A stretch of DNA of 64,000 nt from JAVBMJ01 sp031551275 (GTDB lineage Bacteria; Bacteroidota; Bacteroidia; Bacteroidales; Rikenellaceae): assembly GCA_031551275.1 (NCBI GenBank), contig JAVBNX010000008.1, forward strand, positions 10,089 to 74,088. The letters run 5' to 3'. This document shows positions 25,701 to 34,989 of this stretch, in pieces. Numbering within the stretch: position 1 is the stretch's first letter; each line of letters starts with the position of its first letter. The notes beneath the pieces were generated by a model, which had not been told where the DNA came from, searched no databases, and saw only the letters and a list, made by a program, of their open reading frames with translations. Both the position numbers and the translations under genes were made by a program.

Positions 25701-25981
25701 CGGACGGTAACTTCGACCGTTTCATTGCCGATGCGGGAAACGACCAGCACGCCGGTTTCTTCGGGTATGTTGACCGAAAATGCCCCGTTGAGCCCCACCG
25801 TGGTCCCGATGTTGGTGCCCTTGACCAGGACGGTCGCACCGATCACCGGTTGGCCGCTGTTGTCACGCACCGTACCGGTGACGGCCTGTGAGCCCTGCTG
25901 GGCGTGGACCGGTACCGGAAGCGTGACGGATAATGCCGCCATGAGCAGGCAGGCCATTCCGAAACGTACAGTTTTTAGCAT
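22775..25981 (-). CDS. SusC-like TonB-dependent outer-membrane transporter (first gene of the PUL)
   Basis: A 1068-residue SusC-family protein. The start at 25981 gives MLKTVRFGMACLLMAALS and a signal cleaved near VHAQ; the upstream in-frame ATG at 26065 would run into the divergent promoter. The domains are a carboxypeptidase-regulatory-like domain (VTGTVRDNSGQPVIGATVLV), a TonB-box/plug region (DVVVVGYGVQKKASVTGAIS, LRGAATLNGQSPLVLIDGVP, GVRGANGVIIITTRRGKEG), then a long beta-barrel ending VRFGVNVSF. It would import oligosaccharides into the periplasm with its SusD partner encoded next. It is divergently arranged with the HTCS regulator gene, 220 bp apart, which is the usual organisation for an HTCS-controlled PUL. 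Confidence 0.95.
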   Translation of the reverse strand: MLKTVRFGMACLLMAALSVTLPVPVHAQQGSQAVTGTVRDNSGQPVIGATVLVKGTNIGTTVGLNGAFSVNIPEETGVLVVSRIGNETVEVTVRKGQAIDVVLEEASSQIEDVVVVGYGVQKKASVTGAISTVDLNELQKSTMPSLATALAGHVSGLTSSQMGGGQPGMDESTMYLRGAATLNGQSPLVLIDGVPRDNIRTIDPSEVESVSVLKDASATAVFGVRGANGVIIITTRRGKEGTAKLSLSYNQTFSSFAYQPSRLHSLEYLDMRNQALGNDGQPLISQDIISMYENPLQGLDPSDPDYASKAAARQHLYPDNDHYRALFKKWAPQINVNANLAGGTDRLSYFVNAGLISQDGHFRTQPKSTLGYDPSSRMQRWSFRSNVDYQITKKLKAYLNLGSYIEKVGMPSIAVSGNNPALLTNIIFFNSALTPPISPGPTTIAGHGAPAGATLLPNDVYGQPLMGWNAYEYVNTMGYTEMLNSNLNSTIGIDWDLGAITKGLSFKGMVSYDSYSSTTTIGNCRTQRYALLPGADANSFSYMLDDSQVYTLVLYTGASSWYKINAQAILMYNNSFGKHTVGGTIVAQRDNWESAGVDDMPYNVLGVAGRVTYNYDNRYFGEFNMGYNGSEQFAPGKRYGFFPAGSLSWIVSNEKFMSGSRVLTMLKLRASAGKVGNDKQTNAATGLANRFMYMDQTERIGGGYLPSLGQGHTINEKRLGNPNLVWETATKYNVGVDFGFWGRLTGSVDFYREFRKDILIPRQSVPSVIGVPASTLPSVNIAQVNNQGVDMELAYNQRIGKDWNVTVRGNLGLNKNMVIYADEVPLGEDYAYRWRRTGYSLGQDGLFGYVIDRANNGGYFTPETLASNTLNYTFGTPRVGDFIYKDLNGDGDVDEEDLAPLGTGTIPRRTYGLSLSAQYKNLDFSIFFQGLGGYYGNYTVNNGNQVFEYNVAGTYFDYHKNAWTLERWENGEKITYPALSTKSNTNHKANSFFIQDKSFIRLKNIELGYTLPEKWMRKLNISKARVYVGAENLVTWSKLDMDHLDPETTDPMAYPLLKTVRFGVNVSF

Positions 25982-26009
25982 AATTATTTGGATTGGGTTG
26001 ATGATTTTA

Positions 26010-26063
26010 GTTCGCTTAACATTCGCATAACAAAAATAGGCACTGTCCGTTCTTATAGCGAAC
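26010..26063 (-). promoter_or_regulatory. Candidate promoter region of the first susC, with inverted repeat
   Basis: A minus-strand TATTTTTG box (26031-26038) fits the Bacteroidetes -7 consensus, 49 bases from the susC start. It is flanked by an inverted repeat, GTTCGCT at 26010-26016 and AGCGAAC at 26057-26063. No strong -33 is present, which fits an activated promoter. Binding by the adjacent HTCS is inferred only. Confidence 0.45.
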
Positions 26064-26201
26064 ACCGCCTGTTCATTTTCTTTGGTTTATTATCCAAATT
26101 GAAACGCGGGCACTTTTCAATCCTGTTCAATTTGTTTGCTGTTTCGACTATCCTTGTGTTTTTCCCGGCGAAATGGTTACTTTAGCCATACGTTAAGAAA
26201 A

Positions 26202-29200
26202 ATGTACTCTATGCGCCATATCCTCTACCTGTCGTCCGCCTGTTTTCTGCTGCTGTTCCCGCAGGGTTGCAGCCCGGACCGCCGCGCCGCCGAGCGGCAG
26301 GACGCCCCGGATGCGGTTACCGTCTCGCCCACCCTCTCGCACCTCCACGTGCGGGATTTCTGCCAGGACAGCCTGGGCTACATGTGGATCGCCACGGCCC
26401 GCGGGCTGAACCGTTACAACGGTTACGATTACCGGCAATTCTTCCACGACAAACGCGATACGGCGACCCTGGACAACGACATGATCCACTCCCTGCTGCT
26501 CGACTCCCGCCACCGGCTGTGGGTGGGGACCAGCACGGGGGTCAACCGCTACGACTTTACCAACGACCGATTCGTCCGCTACCGGATGCCTTACCTGTTC
26601 GTGCACGCCTTTTACGAAGACCCCGACGGGGAGATATGGGTCGGCACCAGCTCGGGCGTGGGGAAGGTCGACGAGGCGGAGGGCTCGGTGGAGATCCTCT
26701 CCGGCACGACTTTGTCCCCGCTCACGATCAGCACCCTTTTGGAGGACAAATTCGGCAAGCTGTGGGCCGGAACCAGCGGGGGGATTGCGCAGCGCTCCCA
26801 GAACGGGACGATGCACCTGATCCCCCTTCCGGGCAACAGGCAGGCCAACTGCATCTGCCTCGACCCCCAGGGTATGCTGCTGATCGGCACCGACTCGGGC
26901 GTGGTCTTCTTCGACCCGCAGGTCAACGGCTTCGTCCCCCTGCCCGAACAGATCGCCTCCGACCGTTCGCTCTCCACGGCCTACATCCATTTCATCAAGG
27001 AGATCGAGCCTTTGAAATACCTGGTCGGCACCTCGGCCGACGGGCTTTTCCTCTACGACGCGCTGCGCCAGAGTTTGCAGCACAACCCGTTCGAGTACAC
27101 CGAATTGCTCGACTCCAACCAGCCCATGTGCTGCTCGGTGGACAAGCAGGGCAACGTCTGGATCGGCTCGTTCGAAAAGGGCTTCGCCGTCTACAACACC
27201 CGCTACAACTTCTTCAACCGCGATCCCAAACTGCAAAGGACCTTCAAGGACGTCTTTACCACCCGCATCGTCGAGGACCGCTACAACAACCTGTGGATGG
27301 GCACGCGCTACCGGGGCCTGTACCACTACGCGAAGGACGGCAAGGTCAGGGTGTACGACTCATCGAACTCCCCCCTGTTCAAAGACAACAACAACCTGGT
27401 CGAGGAGCTATTCGCCGATTCGCGGGGACGTTTGTGGGTGGTCGGCGCCGACAGGATCGTGGCCGGCTCATACGACCCGGCGGGCAATTTTACCGTCCTG
27501 CGCACGATCCCCGCCCCCTACACCGGCTCGGGCTCCATCGCCGAGGATGAGCAGGGGAACATCTGGTTCGGCCTGAGGAGCGGGCTTTTCGTGCTGCGCG
27601 GCGGCGGCACGATGGACCCCGTGGAGAACGTCCGCACGGGCAACGTTACCAAGGTCTACCCCCTGCGGTCGGGCGAGCTCCTCTTCTCGGTCTACAGCGA
27701 GGGGGTCTACCGGATGGACGGGGAGCGCGGCGCCGTGCGCATCGACATGCCCTCGCCCGAGGCCGAAGCGATCTCGCGCCACTGCGTGGACCTGTTCGAG
27801 GACAACCAGGGCCGGCTCTGGTTCGGCAGCTACAACGAGGGGACCATGTACACCCAAGGCGATGAGTGCCGCACCTTCAGTGTGCGGGACGGGCTGCCCT
27901 GCAACGACATCACCTGCATCCGGGCCGACGGCGAGGGCAGCGTGTGGATGAGCACGGCCCAGGGCCTTTCGCGCATCGGGCCCGATCTGTCGATCACCAA
28001 CTATTTCAGCTACGACGGCACGCAGGGCAACCTGTACCACGAAAAGTCGAGCCTGCTGAGCTCCGACGGGCGGATGTTCTTCACGGGCAACCACGGTTTG
28101 ACCTTCTTCGACCTGAGGCTGATTACCCACAACAGCAACCGCATCCCCGTGGTAATCGAGGACCTCAAGATCCAGAACGAGAGCGAACGGCCCGGCGGCA
28201 GGAACTCGGTGCTGACCCGCAACATCTCCTTCACCGACAAGGTCGTATTGGGGCACAAGCATACCGTGATCACGCTCGACTACTCGGGCATCGACTTTTT
28301 GGCCCCCCAGAAGCTGACCTACGCCTACAAACTCGAGGGGCTGGACCAGCAGTGGAACCACGTGGGCAACCACCGCCGGGCCACCTATTCCAACCTGACC
28401 CCGGGGAGCTACACCTTCAAGATCAAGGCCTTCAACAGCGACGGCATGGAGAGCCTCCACCCCGCCGCGCTGGAGATCAGGGTAAACCCCGCCCCCTGGG
28501 CGACCTGGTGGGCCTGGCTGCTCTACCTGGCGGTAATCTGCGCCGCCCTTTACGCCTTCATCCACCTGTGGACGAAGATCCGCCTGCAAAGGCACAGCCT
28601 CGAAATGGAGGCCTATGAGCGCGAGCGCGAACACGAGGTCTCGGAGATGAAGATGACCTTCTTCACCAACATCTCCCACGAGCTGCGCACCCCGCTGACC
28701 CTTATTTCTGCGCCCGTCCAGCAGTTGTTGGGGCGCACCGACCCCCAAAGCCCGGAGGGCATGCTGCTGCAAACCATCTCGCGCAACGGCAACCGCCTGC
28801 ACCGGCTGATGGACCAGTTGCTCGATTTCCGCAAGATGGAGGACGGGATCCTGGCGCTCAAGGTGCAGTCCGGCGACCTGGCGGAGGAGCTCGCCTCGGT
28901 AATCGGCGACTACGCGACCTCCGCCTCGGAGAAGGGCATCGACGTGGAATTCACCCCGCACCGCACGCCCCAGGAGATGTGGTACGATCCGGACAAGGTG
29001 GAGAAGATCATGCACAACCTGCTCTCCAACGCCATGAAGCACGTGCCGCGCAACGGCCGGATCGCTATCGCCACCCGGGATTGCTCCTTTTTCGAAGCGC
29101 AGGAGCGCTACGGGGGAACGCACCTCAAAGACGAGCACTACGTGGAGGTGTCGGTCACCGACAACGGGCCGGGCATCCCGCCCGACAGGCTGGGCGAACT

Positions 29201-30263
29201 GTTCGTCCGCTACCGCCAGATCGAATCCCCGACCGGGCTGCGCCCCGACTACGCCGGGACGGGCATCGGGCTTCACTACACCAAGCGCCTTATCGAGGTG
29301 CACCGGGGCGGCATCATGGCCGAGCTGCCCGAGCAGGGCGGCATGCGTTTCACTTTCCTGCTGCCGACAGGCGACCAGGTCTACGACGCCTCCGAAAAGG
29401 CTTTCGCCCCCAACAACCGGCATGGCGAGGGCGAAGAGGGCGTCCCTGTGCCCGAGATCCGCGATATCCGCCCCCCCGACGCCGGGAAGCACCAGCACAC
29501 GGTGCTTATCGCCGAGGACAACCTCGAACTGATGATCTACTTCCGCCAGATGCTGGGCGAAAGGTACAACATTCTCGAGGCTTCGGACGGGATCCAGGCG
29601 TGGGAGCTGTTGCAAAAACAATATGTGGACCTGGTGCTGAGCGACGTGGTCATGCCCGGGCTTTCGGGCGTCGAACTGTGCGAGAACGTCAAGCAGGACC
29701 CCCTTCTGAGCCACATCCCGGTAATCCTGCTCACGGCCAAGACCTCGATGCCCGAGCAGATCGAGGGCCTCTCGCACGGGGCGGACGCCTACATCTGCAA
29801 ACCCTTCAACGTCGATTACCTGCTGCTGACCATTGAGAACCGCCTGAGCAACCGCGAGAAACTGCGCACCTTCTACTCCACCCCGCAACCCGGCGGCGGA
29901 CAGGCGGAGGCGCCCGTCAAACTGAGCATGCTCGACCGCCGGTTCATGGACAAACTGATGGAGCACATCGAGAACGGGCTCTCCGATCCCGAGCTGAACA
30001 TCGACGGCATAGCGCGGGAGATGGCTTTCAGCCGGACCAGCTTCTACCGCAAGCTCAAAGGGCTGACCGACATGGCCCCCACCGATTTCATCCGCAATTA
30101 CCGCCTCAAGCGGGCTGCCGAGATGATCCTGGAGGGATCCTGGAGTTTGTACGAAGTGGCCGAGAGGGCGGGCTTCGGGAATTACACGCACTTCTCGACG
30201 CTCTTTAAAAAGCATTTCGGCGCATCCCCGAAACACTACAAGGACGCACAGAAAGCGGAATAA
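26202..30263 (+). CDS. Hybrid two-component system (HTCS) sensor-regulator
   Basis: A 1353-residue single-protein two-component regulator. A lipoprotein-like or membrane signal (LLLFPQGCS) leads a periplasmic beta-propeller of Reg_prop repeats (GYMWIATARGLNRYNGYDY, LWVGTSTGVNRYDF and others), then a Y_Y_Y domain (LTYAYKLEGLDQQWNHV). A membrane segment lies at about residues 767-791. The HisKA domain carries the phospho-acceptor His near residue 826 (FFTNISHELRTPLTL). An HATPase domain (DNGPGIPPDRLGELF, GTGIGLHY), a receiver domain with Asp1148 (LVLSDVVMPGLSGVEL) and a C-terminal AraC-type HTH (about 1267-1349) follow. HTCS proteins bind a released oligosaccharide and activate the adjacent PUL. 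It is divergent from the first susC. An ATG at 26211 is an equally possible start. Confidence 0.96.
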   Translation: MYSMRHILYLSSACFLLLFPQGCSPDRRAAERQDAPDAVTVSPTLSHLHVRDFCQDSLGYMWIATARGLNRYNGYDYRQFFHDKRDTATLDNDMIHSLLLDSRHRLWVGTSTGVNRYDFTNDRFVRYRMPYLFVHAFYEDPDGEIWVGTSSGVGKVDEAEGSVEILSGTTLSPLTISTLLEDKFGKLWAGTSGGIAQRSQNGTMHLIPLPGNRQANCICLDPQGMLLIGTDSGVVFFDPQVNGFVPLPEQIASDRSLSTAYIHFIKEIEPLKYLVGTSADGLFLYDALRQSLQHNPFEYTELLDSNQPMCCSVDKQGNVWIGSFEKGFAVYNTRYNFFNRDPKLQRTFKDVFTTRIVEDRYNNLWMGTRYRGLYHYAKDGKVRVYDSSNSPLFKDNNNLVEELFADSRGRLWVVGADRIVAGSYDPAGNFTVLRTIPAPYTGSGSIAEDEQGNIWFGLRSGLFVLRGGGTMDPVENVRTGNVTKVYPLRSGELLFSVYSEGVYRMDGERGAVRIDMPSPEAEAISRHCVDLFEDNQGRLWFGSYNEGTMYTQGDECRTFSVRDGLPCNDITCIRADGEGSVWMSTAQGLSRIGPDLSITNYFSYDGTQGNLYHEKSSLLSSDGRMFFTGNHGLTFFDLRLITHNSNRIPVVIEDLKIQNESERPGGRNSVLTRNISFTDKVVLGHKHTVITLDYSGIDFLAPQKLTYAYKLEGLDQQWNHVGNHRRATYSNLTPGSYTFKIKAFNSDGMESLHPAALEIRVNPAPWATWWAWLLYLAVICAALYAFIHLWTKIRLQRHSLEMEAYEREREHEVSEMKMTFFTNISHELRTPLTLISAPVQQLLGRTDPQSPEGMLLQTISRNGNRLHRLMDQLLDFRKMEDGILALKVQSGDLAEELASVIGDYATSASEKGIDVEFTPHRTPQEMWYDPDKVEKIMHNLLSNAMKHVPRNGRIAIATRDCSFFEAQERYGGTHLKDEHYVEVSVTDNGPGIPPDRLGELFVRYRQIESPTGLRPDYAGTGIGLHYTKRLIEVHRGGIMAELPEQGGMRFTFLLPTGDQVYDASEKAFAPNNRHGEGEEGVPVPEIRDIRPPDAGKHQHTVLIAEDNLELMIYFRQMLGERYNILEASDGIQAWELLQKQYVDLVLSDVVMPGLSGVELCENVKQDPLLSHIPVILLTAKTSMPEQIEGLSHGADAYICKPFNVDYLLLTIENRLSNREKLRTFYSTPQPGGGQAEAPVKLSMLDRRFMDKLMEHIENGLSDPELNIDGIAREMAFSRTSFYRKLKGLTDMAPTDFIRNYRLKRAAEMILEGSWSLYEVAERAGFGNYTHFSTLFKKHFGASPKHYKDAQKAE

Positions 30264-30282
30264 AACCCGCCCCGGGAGCTCC

Positions 30283-33200
30283 CTACCGTACGGGCTGCAG
30301 GATATTCCAATCCATGAGCCCGATCATTTCCAGGTAAGGCCGGAATACCCGCTCTTCGGCGGGTGTTCCGGCCGCCTTGTAGACGTACCATACCGGTTTG
30401 GGATCGAAGCCGTTTTCGGGGTATTGGCGCAGGCCGATCCTCAAACCGAACTCCTCGGGATGGTCGGCCCAGTTGTGCCACTGGTGGGCGTCTATCCCGT
30501 CCAGGACGGCGATCTTCTTCCATCCCCAGGCCAGGGCGGCGGCCTGCGCTGTCAAATCCTGCTCGGAGTAGGTCGGTGAATTGGCGCCGTTCTCCGAGAG
30601 CCAGACCGTGCGCTTTTCCCTACCCAGATAGAGGTTCTCCGGCAGGAAGGCCCACCGATCCAGCACTTCGAGGTTCTTGTAGGTGATGATCGGCGACAGG
30701 GGCGTGTAAAGCGCGTTGTGGTCGAGCCAGGTCTTCGGATCGTTCAGGTCGCGGGGGTAGCAATGGAAGGCCAGCCCCCATCGAAAATCGCCCTCCGCAC
30801 GGCAGTAGCCGTTCAATATGTTGAGCATATCGAGCGTGGCGTAGGTGTCGGGGTTGTCCTGCACGGCCCAGGCGTGTGTATGGGAGGCCATCACTTCGGC
30901 GTGGGAGTCGTATCGGTTTACGATGTTGCGGCACAGGCGCATCGACTTGTGGTACGCCTCCATATAAACCCCCACGGGCTTGCCCGCGCCCATGTTGGTC
31001 CACTCCTGCGGGGAGTCCACCTCGTTGTGCATGATCCAGTGCTGTATGCGGCCGTAGAGCTTGTCCGCGCGGGTGTAGCGGGCGGCCAGGAAGTCGAGCG
31101 CCGCGGCGTAGGCGTTCACACTTTGGGGCGAGGTCATATCGGGCATCGTATAGCGTCCCGATGAGGTAAAGTCGGGGTGCTGCATCAACGTCCCCAACAC
31201 CGGATCGACGCTCTGGGAGGCGGGATTCAGCAAAATAATCCCCGCCACCACGATCCCTCTTTCGCGGCAGGCGGTCGTCGACCGGTCGAGCCACGCCACC
31301 TGGGCCTGGTCGAAGTAGTAGGTTGTCCCGCCGTAGACGTGCGCCATCCGGTTGGGCCCGGGCTGGGAGTACATCATCGACATGATCCGGATATTGACCG
31401 TCGCGCTGGTGATCCCCAGCGTGTCGAGGTCGGAGATCAGCATGGCGAAATCCCGGCAATCGCCGATCCCCTTCTTGGATGCGGGCTTTTCGGCGACGGT
31501 CGCCTGCGAGGGCTCGATAAAACCTGCGTAGCGGGCATGGGAAGCGATCCGATCCCCGCCTTCGCCCTCTTTAACGATGATCCAGCGCGACAAGGTCCTG
31601 TCATAATTCAAGCCTTCACGTGACACATAGCGCCCGAACGTCTCGCTGAATGCCCCCTCCGCAAGCGGCGTCCCGGGGCCGAACTTCCCGACCTGCGCCA
31701 CATCCTCCCAGGGGGCGATCTCCACCAAACGGAACGTGCCCGGACCGGACACCCGGCCCCTCACGCGGATAACCTCCGCCCCGGCGTTGACCTCGTCAAC
31801 GGTCGATGCATACCTCGCCGCCAGATAGCCGCCCAGCGCTTCGCCCAACCTTTGCTGCCCGGCCAGATAGGCCATATGCTGCCGCTCGGCATCCCGCTCG
31901 GCTTCGTTCATCGCCCGGAGCTTCACATTCCGGAGCTCGCCCTCCCAACCTGTCGCGTCCCCGAGATCGAGGCGCAGGTAATCCCCCGGCTTGCCCCACT
32001 CCACCTGCGCGAGGCGCTCCTTGAGCACGATCGAGCACTCGCGCCAATTCGCCGACGCGGGGATCCGCTCCGCACGGCAGGAGCGCGCTTCGGTTATCGG
32101 GTCGGCCAAAAAGACCTGGATAAAATCCAACGGCGCCGAACTTTTGTATTCGAACGAAAGAACCTGCTCATCCTCTGTGCGTTGCCGCGTAAGGAGCGAG
32201 GTATGGATATACGGGTCTTTGCCCGTGGTCAAAATCCGGCAACAGCCGCCCGAAACCTCCGCCGCCATATTCTCCGCCGTCGAGCAAACCAACCCGAGCG
32301 GTTCGCCGCCCGGATTGAAGTCGAGAGTGAACGCCGCGCGGCCGTCGAAATTTTCGATCAATACGCTCTCCGCGGCGGCATCGTACACACCTTCCACCCC
32401 GGTCACCCCGGTCGCCTTTTCCCCTTCGGGATGGGGCAGCCTGACCGATACGCAACGCGGCTTGCGCTCGCCCTTGCACTCCACCACGGCCTCGATCTTT
32501 CCGCCCTCAACCCCTTTTACCGTTACGTCCAGTGCCCCGAAATAGCTCCTCACGCCCTCCAAACGGATCTCTTTACCCTCTTCCAGCCATACGCGGGGCA
32601 CGGCCGGAAACAGGTGCAGCGTATCGCCGCACTCCATGTAGAGCATCCACCGGGTGTCCATCAAGAATCCCGCTTCCTCATGGGTCTTGTGGGGGCTGAG
32701 CCTGAAGAAGTGCTCCCAAAAAGTATAGGTCTCCCGGTCGGCATGGGCCGAAATGGTCGTATAATAGGCATTCAAAAACGGCTTTACCATCCCCTGCGTG
32801 ATCTGCCACCAGTTCAGGCGGCCGTAGTAGGGCTGGCTGAATCCGGTATTGCCCTGGCACATGATCTCGGCCACCCCGGTCATGACCGCTTCGGAGAGCC
32901 GCTCTTCCGGTTCGAAGACCTCGCAAAAGACCAGGTAGGCAGGCCCCAACCCCGCGTCGGGGGCGGTAAAGGTGCCGTGCGACCGGAATTTTTCGGCTTT
33001 CTGGTAGAGCAGCCTCGGACCCGGCGCCTCGGGCCAGGGGGGCAAGGTGGGACACCACGTCCCGTCGCCCAGGGGCACGACGGGCGATTTTTCCATCGCC
33101 TCCAACGCCGCCGCCCGGATAGCCTGCCGCCACGCTTCGGCCTCAACGGCGAAACGCTGCGCCTCGGGCTCGCCCAACTCCCCCATTACCCCGGCCATCC

Positions 33201-34989
33201 GTTTGAGGCCCAGGTAGCCGTAGCCGTTGAGCATGAACTGGCGGTAGCTGTCCTCGGGGTCGGCCACCTTGCCGGAGATCATCCCCGCGCTTTTGGGGTC
33301 GGAAGCCCGCCATTGGATCAGAAACTCGCACGCCCTGACCAATTTAGCCTTGTTGCTGCGGATCCACTCCGCGTCGCGCGTGTAGCGGAAATACTCGCCC
33401 ATGCACCACAGCGCCGCCCCCGTTTCGACCGTGTAACCGTGGTAATTCATGATCCGGCCGTCCTCCTGTTGGGTAACCAGGAAATAGTCCAGCGACCTGC
33501 GGGCCATATCGTCCAGCCCCATCGAGCAGTAAAACTGGATGATCGGCGCGCTCTCCGTCCCGATCGGGGAGTAAACCCCCACGTTGGCGGCCAGCGGTTG
33601 ATCCGGTTCGATGCCCGACGTGTTGAGGTCCAGGTGGAGCAGCCCGGCCCGGATCATCTCGTCGATCCGTTTTTCGGGCACTTTGATCGCGGCGGCCCGG
33701 TCCAACTTACCCTGCCAGAAACTCTTGCAGGCGGCGTATTGTTTGTCGAACGACACGTCGCGCAGCTCGCCCGCCCGTTTGGCGTCGACGGGCCTGTGGG
33801 TCAGCCTGAAATCGAAGCAGACGCTATCCCCCGGCTGCACCAGCACGGCGGTCTCCTCGTTGGGCACGGGTTTGCCGTCGAGCGTCGAGACGCAAAATAT
33901 CCTGTCGGGCGCATACCCCGAGAACCCGCTCTTCGGGTCATACCCATACCCCACCGGAATAGCCGGATAGGGCACTTTGAACCATGCGTAACGGGGTACG
34001 CGCCCCGTATTGACGATCTGCGTGCGGCAATAGAGCACGACCTCCTGGTCGGGCATCTCCATGCTCTGCCGCTTCTGCTCCAACTCTTTCTGCTGCTGCG
34101 GAGTGAACACCCGCCCGATGCTGTACGAGTCGGAGATCATGTAGTCGATCCCCTTGAGGTTCTCCGCGGTAAGCAACTGCTTCTCCAGCGAAGCGAACGA
34201 GACCGAACGGTAAAGGATATCGTCGTCCCGCATCTCGGAGTGAAACACAGGCAGCGTCCCCTGCTCCAACCGCCGGGTAATGTTGTCCAGCGCCCCCACG
34301 CCGCGTCCCAGCGCGTAACGGTACAACAACTGGTGTGCGCCCGTCTCGGGAATATCGAACGACAGGGACGAAAGCAAGGGCCGTATTACCTTGTCCTCCC
34401 CGTTGTGGATATCGGGCATCTCCTCGGTAATCTCGAACTTGCGGATATCGCGGCCCGGCCCCAGCCAAACCGGCGCGCTCATGTTGCGCGTGAAAGGCGC
34501 GACCTGTTCGAAGGAGGCCTCGGGTTGCCGCCCGATCTGCCCGGCTTTGGTAAGCAATCCCCTGGAAAGTATCTCCTTTTCGATTTGGGCGTAGCTCCTG
34601 TGATCCGTCTCCGGCACCACGACCACCCCGTAAGAGGGAATGTAGATGGGCGTCGCGTCGACGACATCCCTTAAAAAGAACGAAAACGCATTGCGCTCCG
34701 TATTGATATGCACCACGGTCGGCCCGGGCCCCGGCGCGATGTGAACCCCGGAGAACCTGACCGTGATCGAGGACTCCCCCTGCCCCGTGCTCCGGAAATC
34801 CCTCACGCCGGCCTTGTATTTGCCTCCGCCGACGGCCATCCCGGCCACCTCTCCGTTGTCGGCCTCCACACTGCCCTTTACCCCGGCGCGATCCCACATG
34901 ACCCGCACTCCCGTGGCGGCGTCCAGGCTGCCGGAACAGATTAATAACCCGAAAATTAAAGCTGAAATTCTTATCGCGTAATGCCGCAT
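30283..34989 (-). CDS. Large two-domain putative glycosidase: six-hairpin-like domain fused to DUF5722-like TIM barrel
   Basis: A 1568-residue secreted protein (signal LIFGLLICSGSLDA). Residues about 400-830 look like an (alpha/alpha)6 six-hairpin glycosidase (YSPIGTESAPIIQFYCSMGL, ETGAALWCMGEYFRYTRDAE, HLFPAVPRVWLEEGKE). Residues about 1060-1560 resemble DUF5722 proteins with a clan-A-like barrel. In it Glu1323 (IMHNEVDS) and Glu1466 (TVWLSENGAN) sit where an acid/base and a nucleophile would be expected. A beta-sandwich linker lies between them. Neither half can be given a substrate from sequence. The gene converges on the HTCS gene with only 19 bp between stops, so its expression as part of the same PUL is likely but not proven. 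There is no sign of a frameshift at the domain junction. Confidence 0.85.
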   Translation of the reverse strand: MRHYAIRISALIFGLLICSGSLDAATGVRVMWDRAGVKGSVEADNGEVAGMAVGGGKYKAGVRDFRSTGQGESSITVRFSGVHIAPGPGPTVVHINTERNAFSFFLRDVVDATPIYIPSYGVVVVPETDHRSYAQIEKEILSRGLLTKAGQIGRQPEASFEQVAPFTRNMSAPVWLGPGRDIRKFEITEEMPDIHNGEDKVIRPLLSSLSFDIPETGAHQLLYRYALGRGVGALDNITRRLEQGTLPVFHSEMRDDDILYRSVSFASLEKQLLTAENLKGIDYMISDSYSIGRVFTPQQQKELEQKRQSMEMPDQEVVLYCRTQIVNTGRVPRYAWFKVPYPAIPVGYGYDPKSGFSGYAPDRIFCVSTLDGKPVPNEETAVLVQPGDSVCFDFRLTHRPVDAKRAGELRDVSFDKQYAACKSFWQGKLDRAAAIKVPEKRIDEMIRAGLLHLDLNTSGIEPDQPLAANVGVYSPIGTESAPIIQFYCSMGLDDMARRSLDYFLVTQQEDGRIMNYHGYTVETGAALWCMGEYFRYTRDAEWIRSNKAKLVRACEFLIQWRASDPKSAGMISGKVADPEDSYRQFMLNGYGYLGLKRMAGVMGELGEPEAQRFAVEAEAWRQAIRAAALEAMEKSPVVPLGDGTWCPTLPPWPEAPGPRLLYQKAEKFRSHGTFTAPDAGLGPAYLVFCEVFEPEERLSEAVMTGVAEIMCQGNTGFSQPYYGRLNWWQITQGMVKPFLNAYYTTISAHADRETYTFWEHFFRLSPHKTHEEAGFLMDTRWMLYMECGDTLHLFPAVPRVWLEEGKEIRLEGVRSYFGALDVTVKGVEGGKIEAVVECKGERKPRCVSVRLPHPEGEKATGVTGVEGVYDAAAESVLIENFDGRAAFTLDFNPGGEPLGLVCSTAENMAAEVSGGCCRILTTGKDPYIHTSLLTRQRTEDEQVLSFEYKSSAPLDFIQVFLADPITEARSCRAERIPASANWRECSIVLKERLAQVEWGKPGDYLRLDLGDATGWEGELRNVKLRAMNEAERDAERQHMAYLAGQQRLGEALGGYLAARYASTVDEVNAGAEVIRVRGRVSGPGTFRLVEIAPWEDVAQVGKFGPGTPLAEGAFSETFGRYVSREGLNYDRTLSRWIIVKEGEGGDRIASHARYAGFIEPSQATVAEKPASKKGIGDCRDFAMLISDLDTLGITSATVNIRIMSMMYSQPGPNRMAHVYGGTTYYFDQAQVAWLDRSTTACRERGIVVAGIILLNPASQSVDPVLGTLMQHPDFTSSGRYTMPDMTSPQSVNAYAAALDFLAARYTRADKLYGRIQHWIMHNEVDSPQEWTNMGAGKPVGVYMEAYHKSMRLCRNIVNRYDSHAEVMASHTHAWAVQDNPDTYATLDMLNILNGYCRAEGDFRWGLAFHCYPRDLNDPKTWLDHNALYTPLSPIITYKNLEVLDRWAFLPENLYLGREKRTVWLSENGANSPTYSEQDLTAQAAALAWGWKKIAVLDGIDAHQWHNWADHPEEFGLRIGLRQYPENGFDPKPVWYVYKAAGTPAEERVFRPYLEMIGLMDWNILQPVR

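Noticed and set aside
27468..30236. 922-residue minus-strand open frame opposite the HTCS gene
   Set aside because: The HTCS frame on the plus strand has all expected domains and catalytic residues; the antisense frame has none.
31852..34674. 940-residue plus-strand open frame
   Set aside because: Shadow of the two-domain glycosidase gene on the minus strand; composition rich in Arg, Pro, His and Gly typical of antisense frames.
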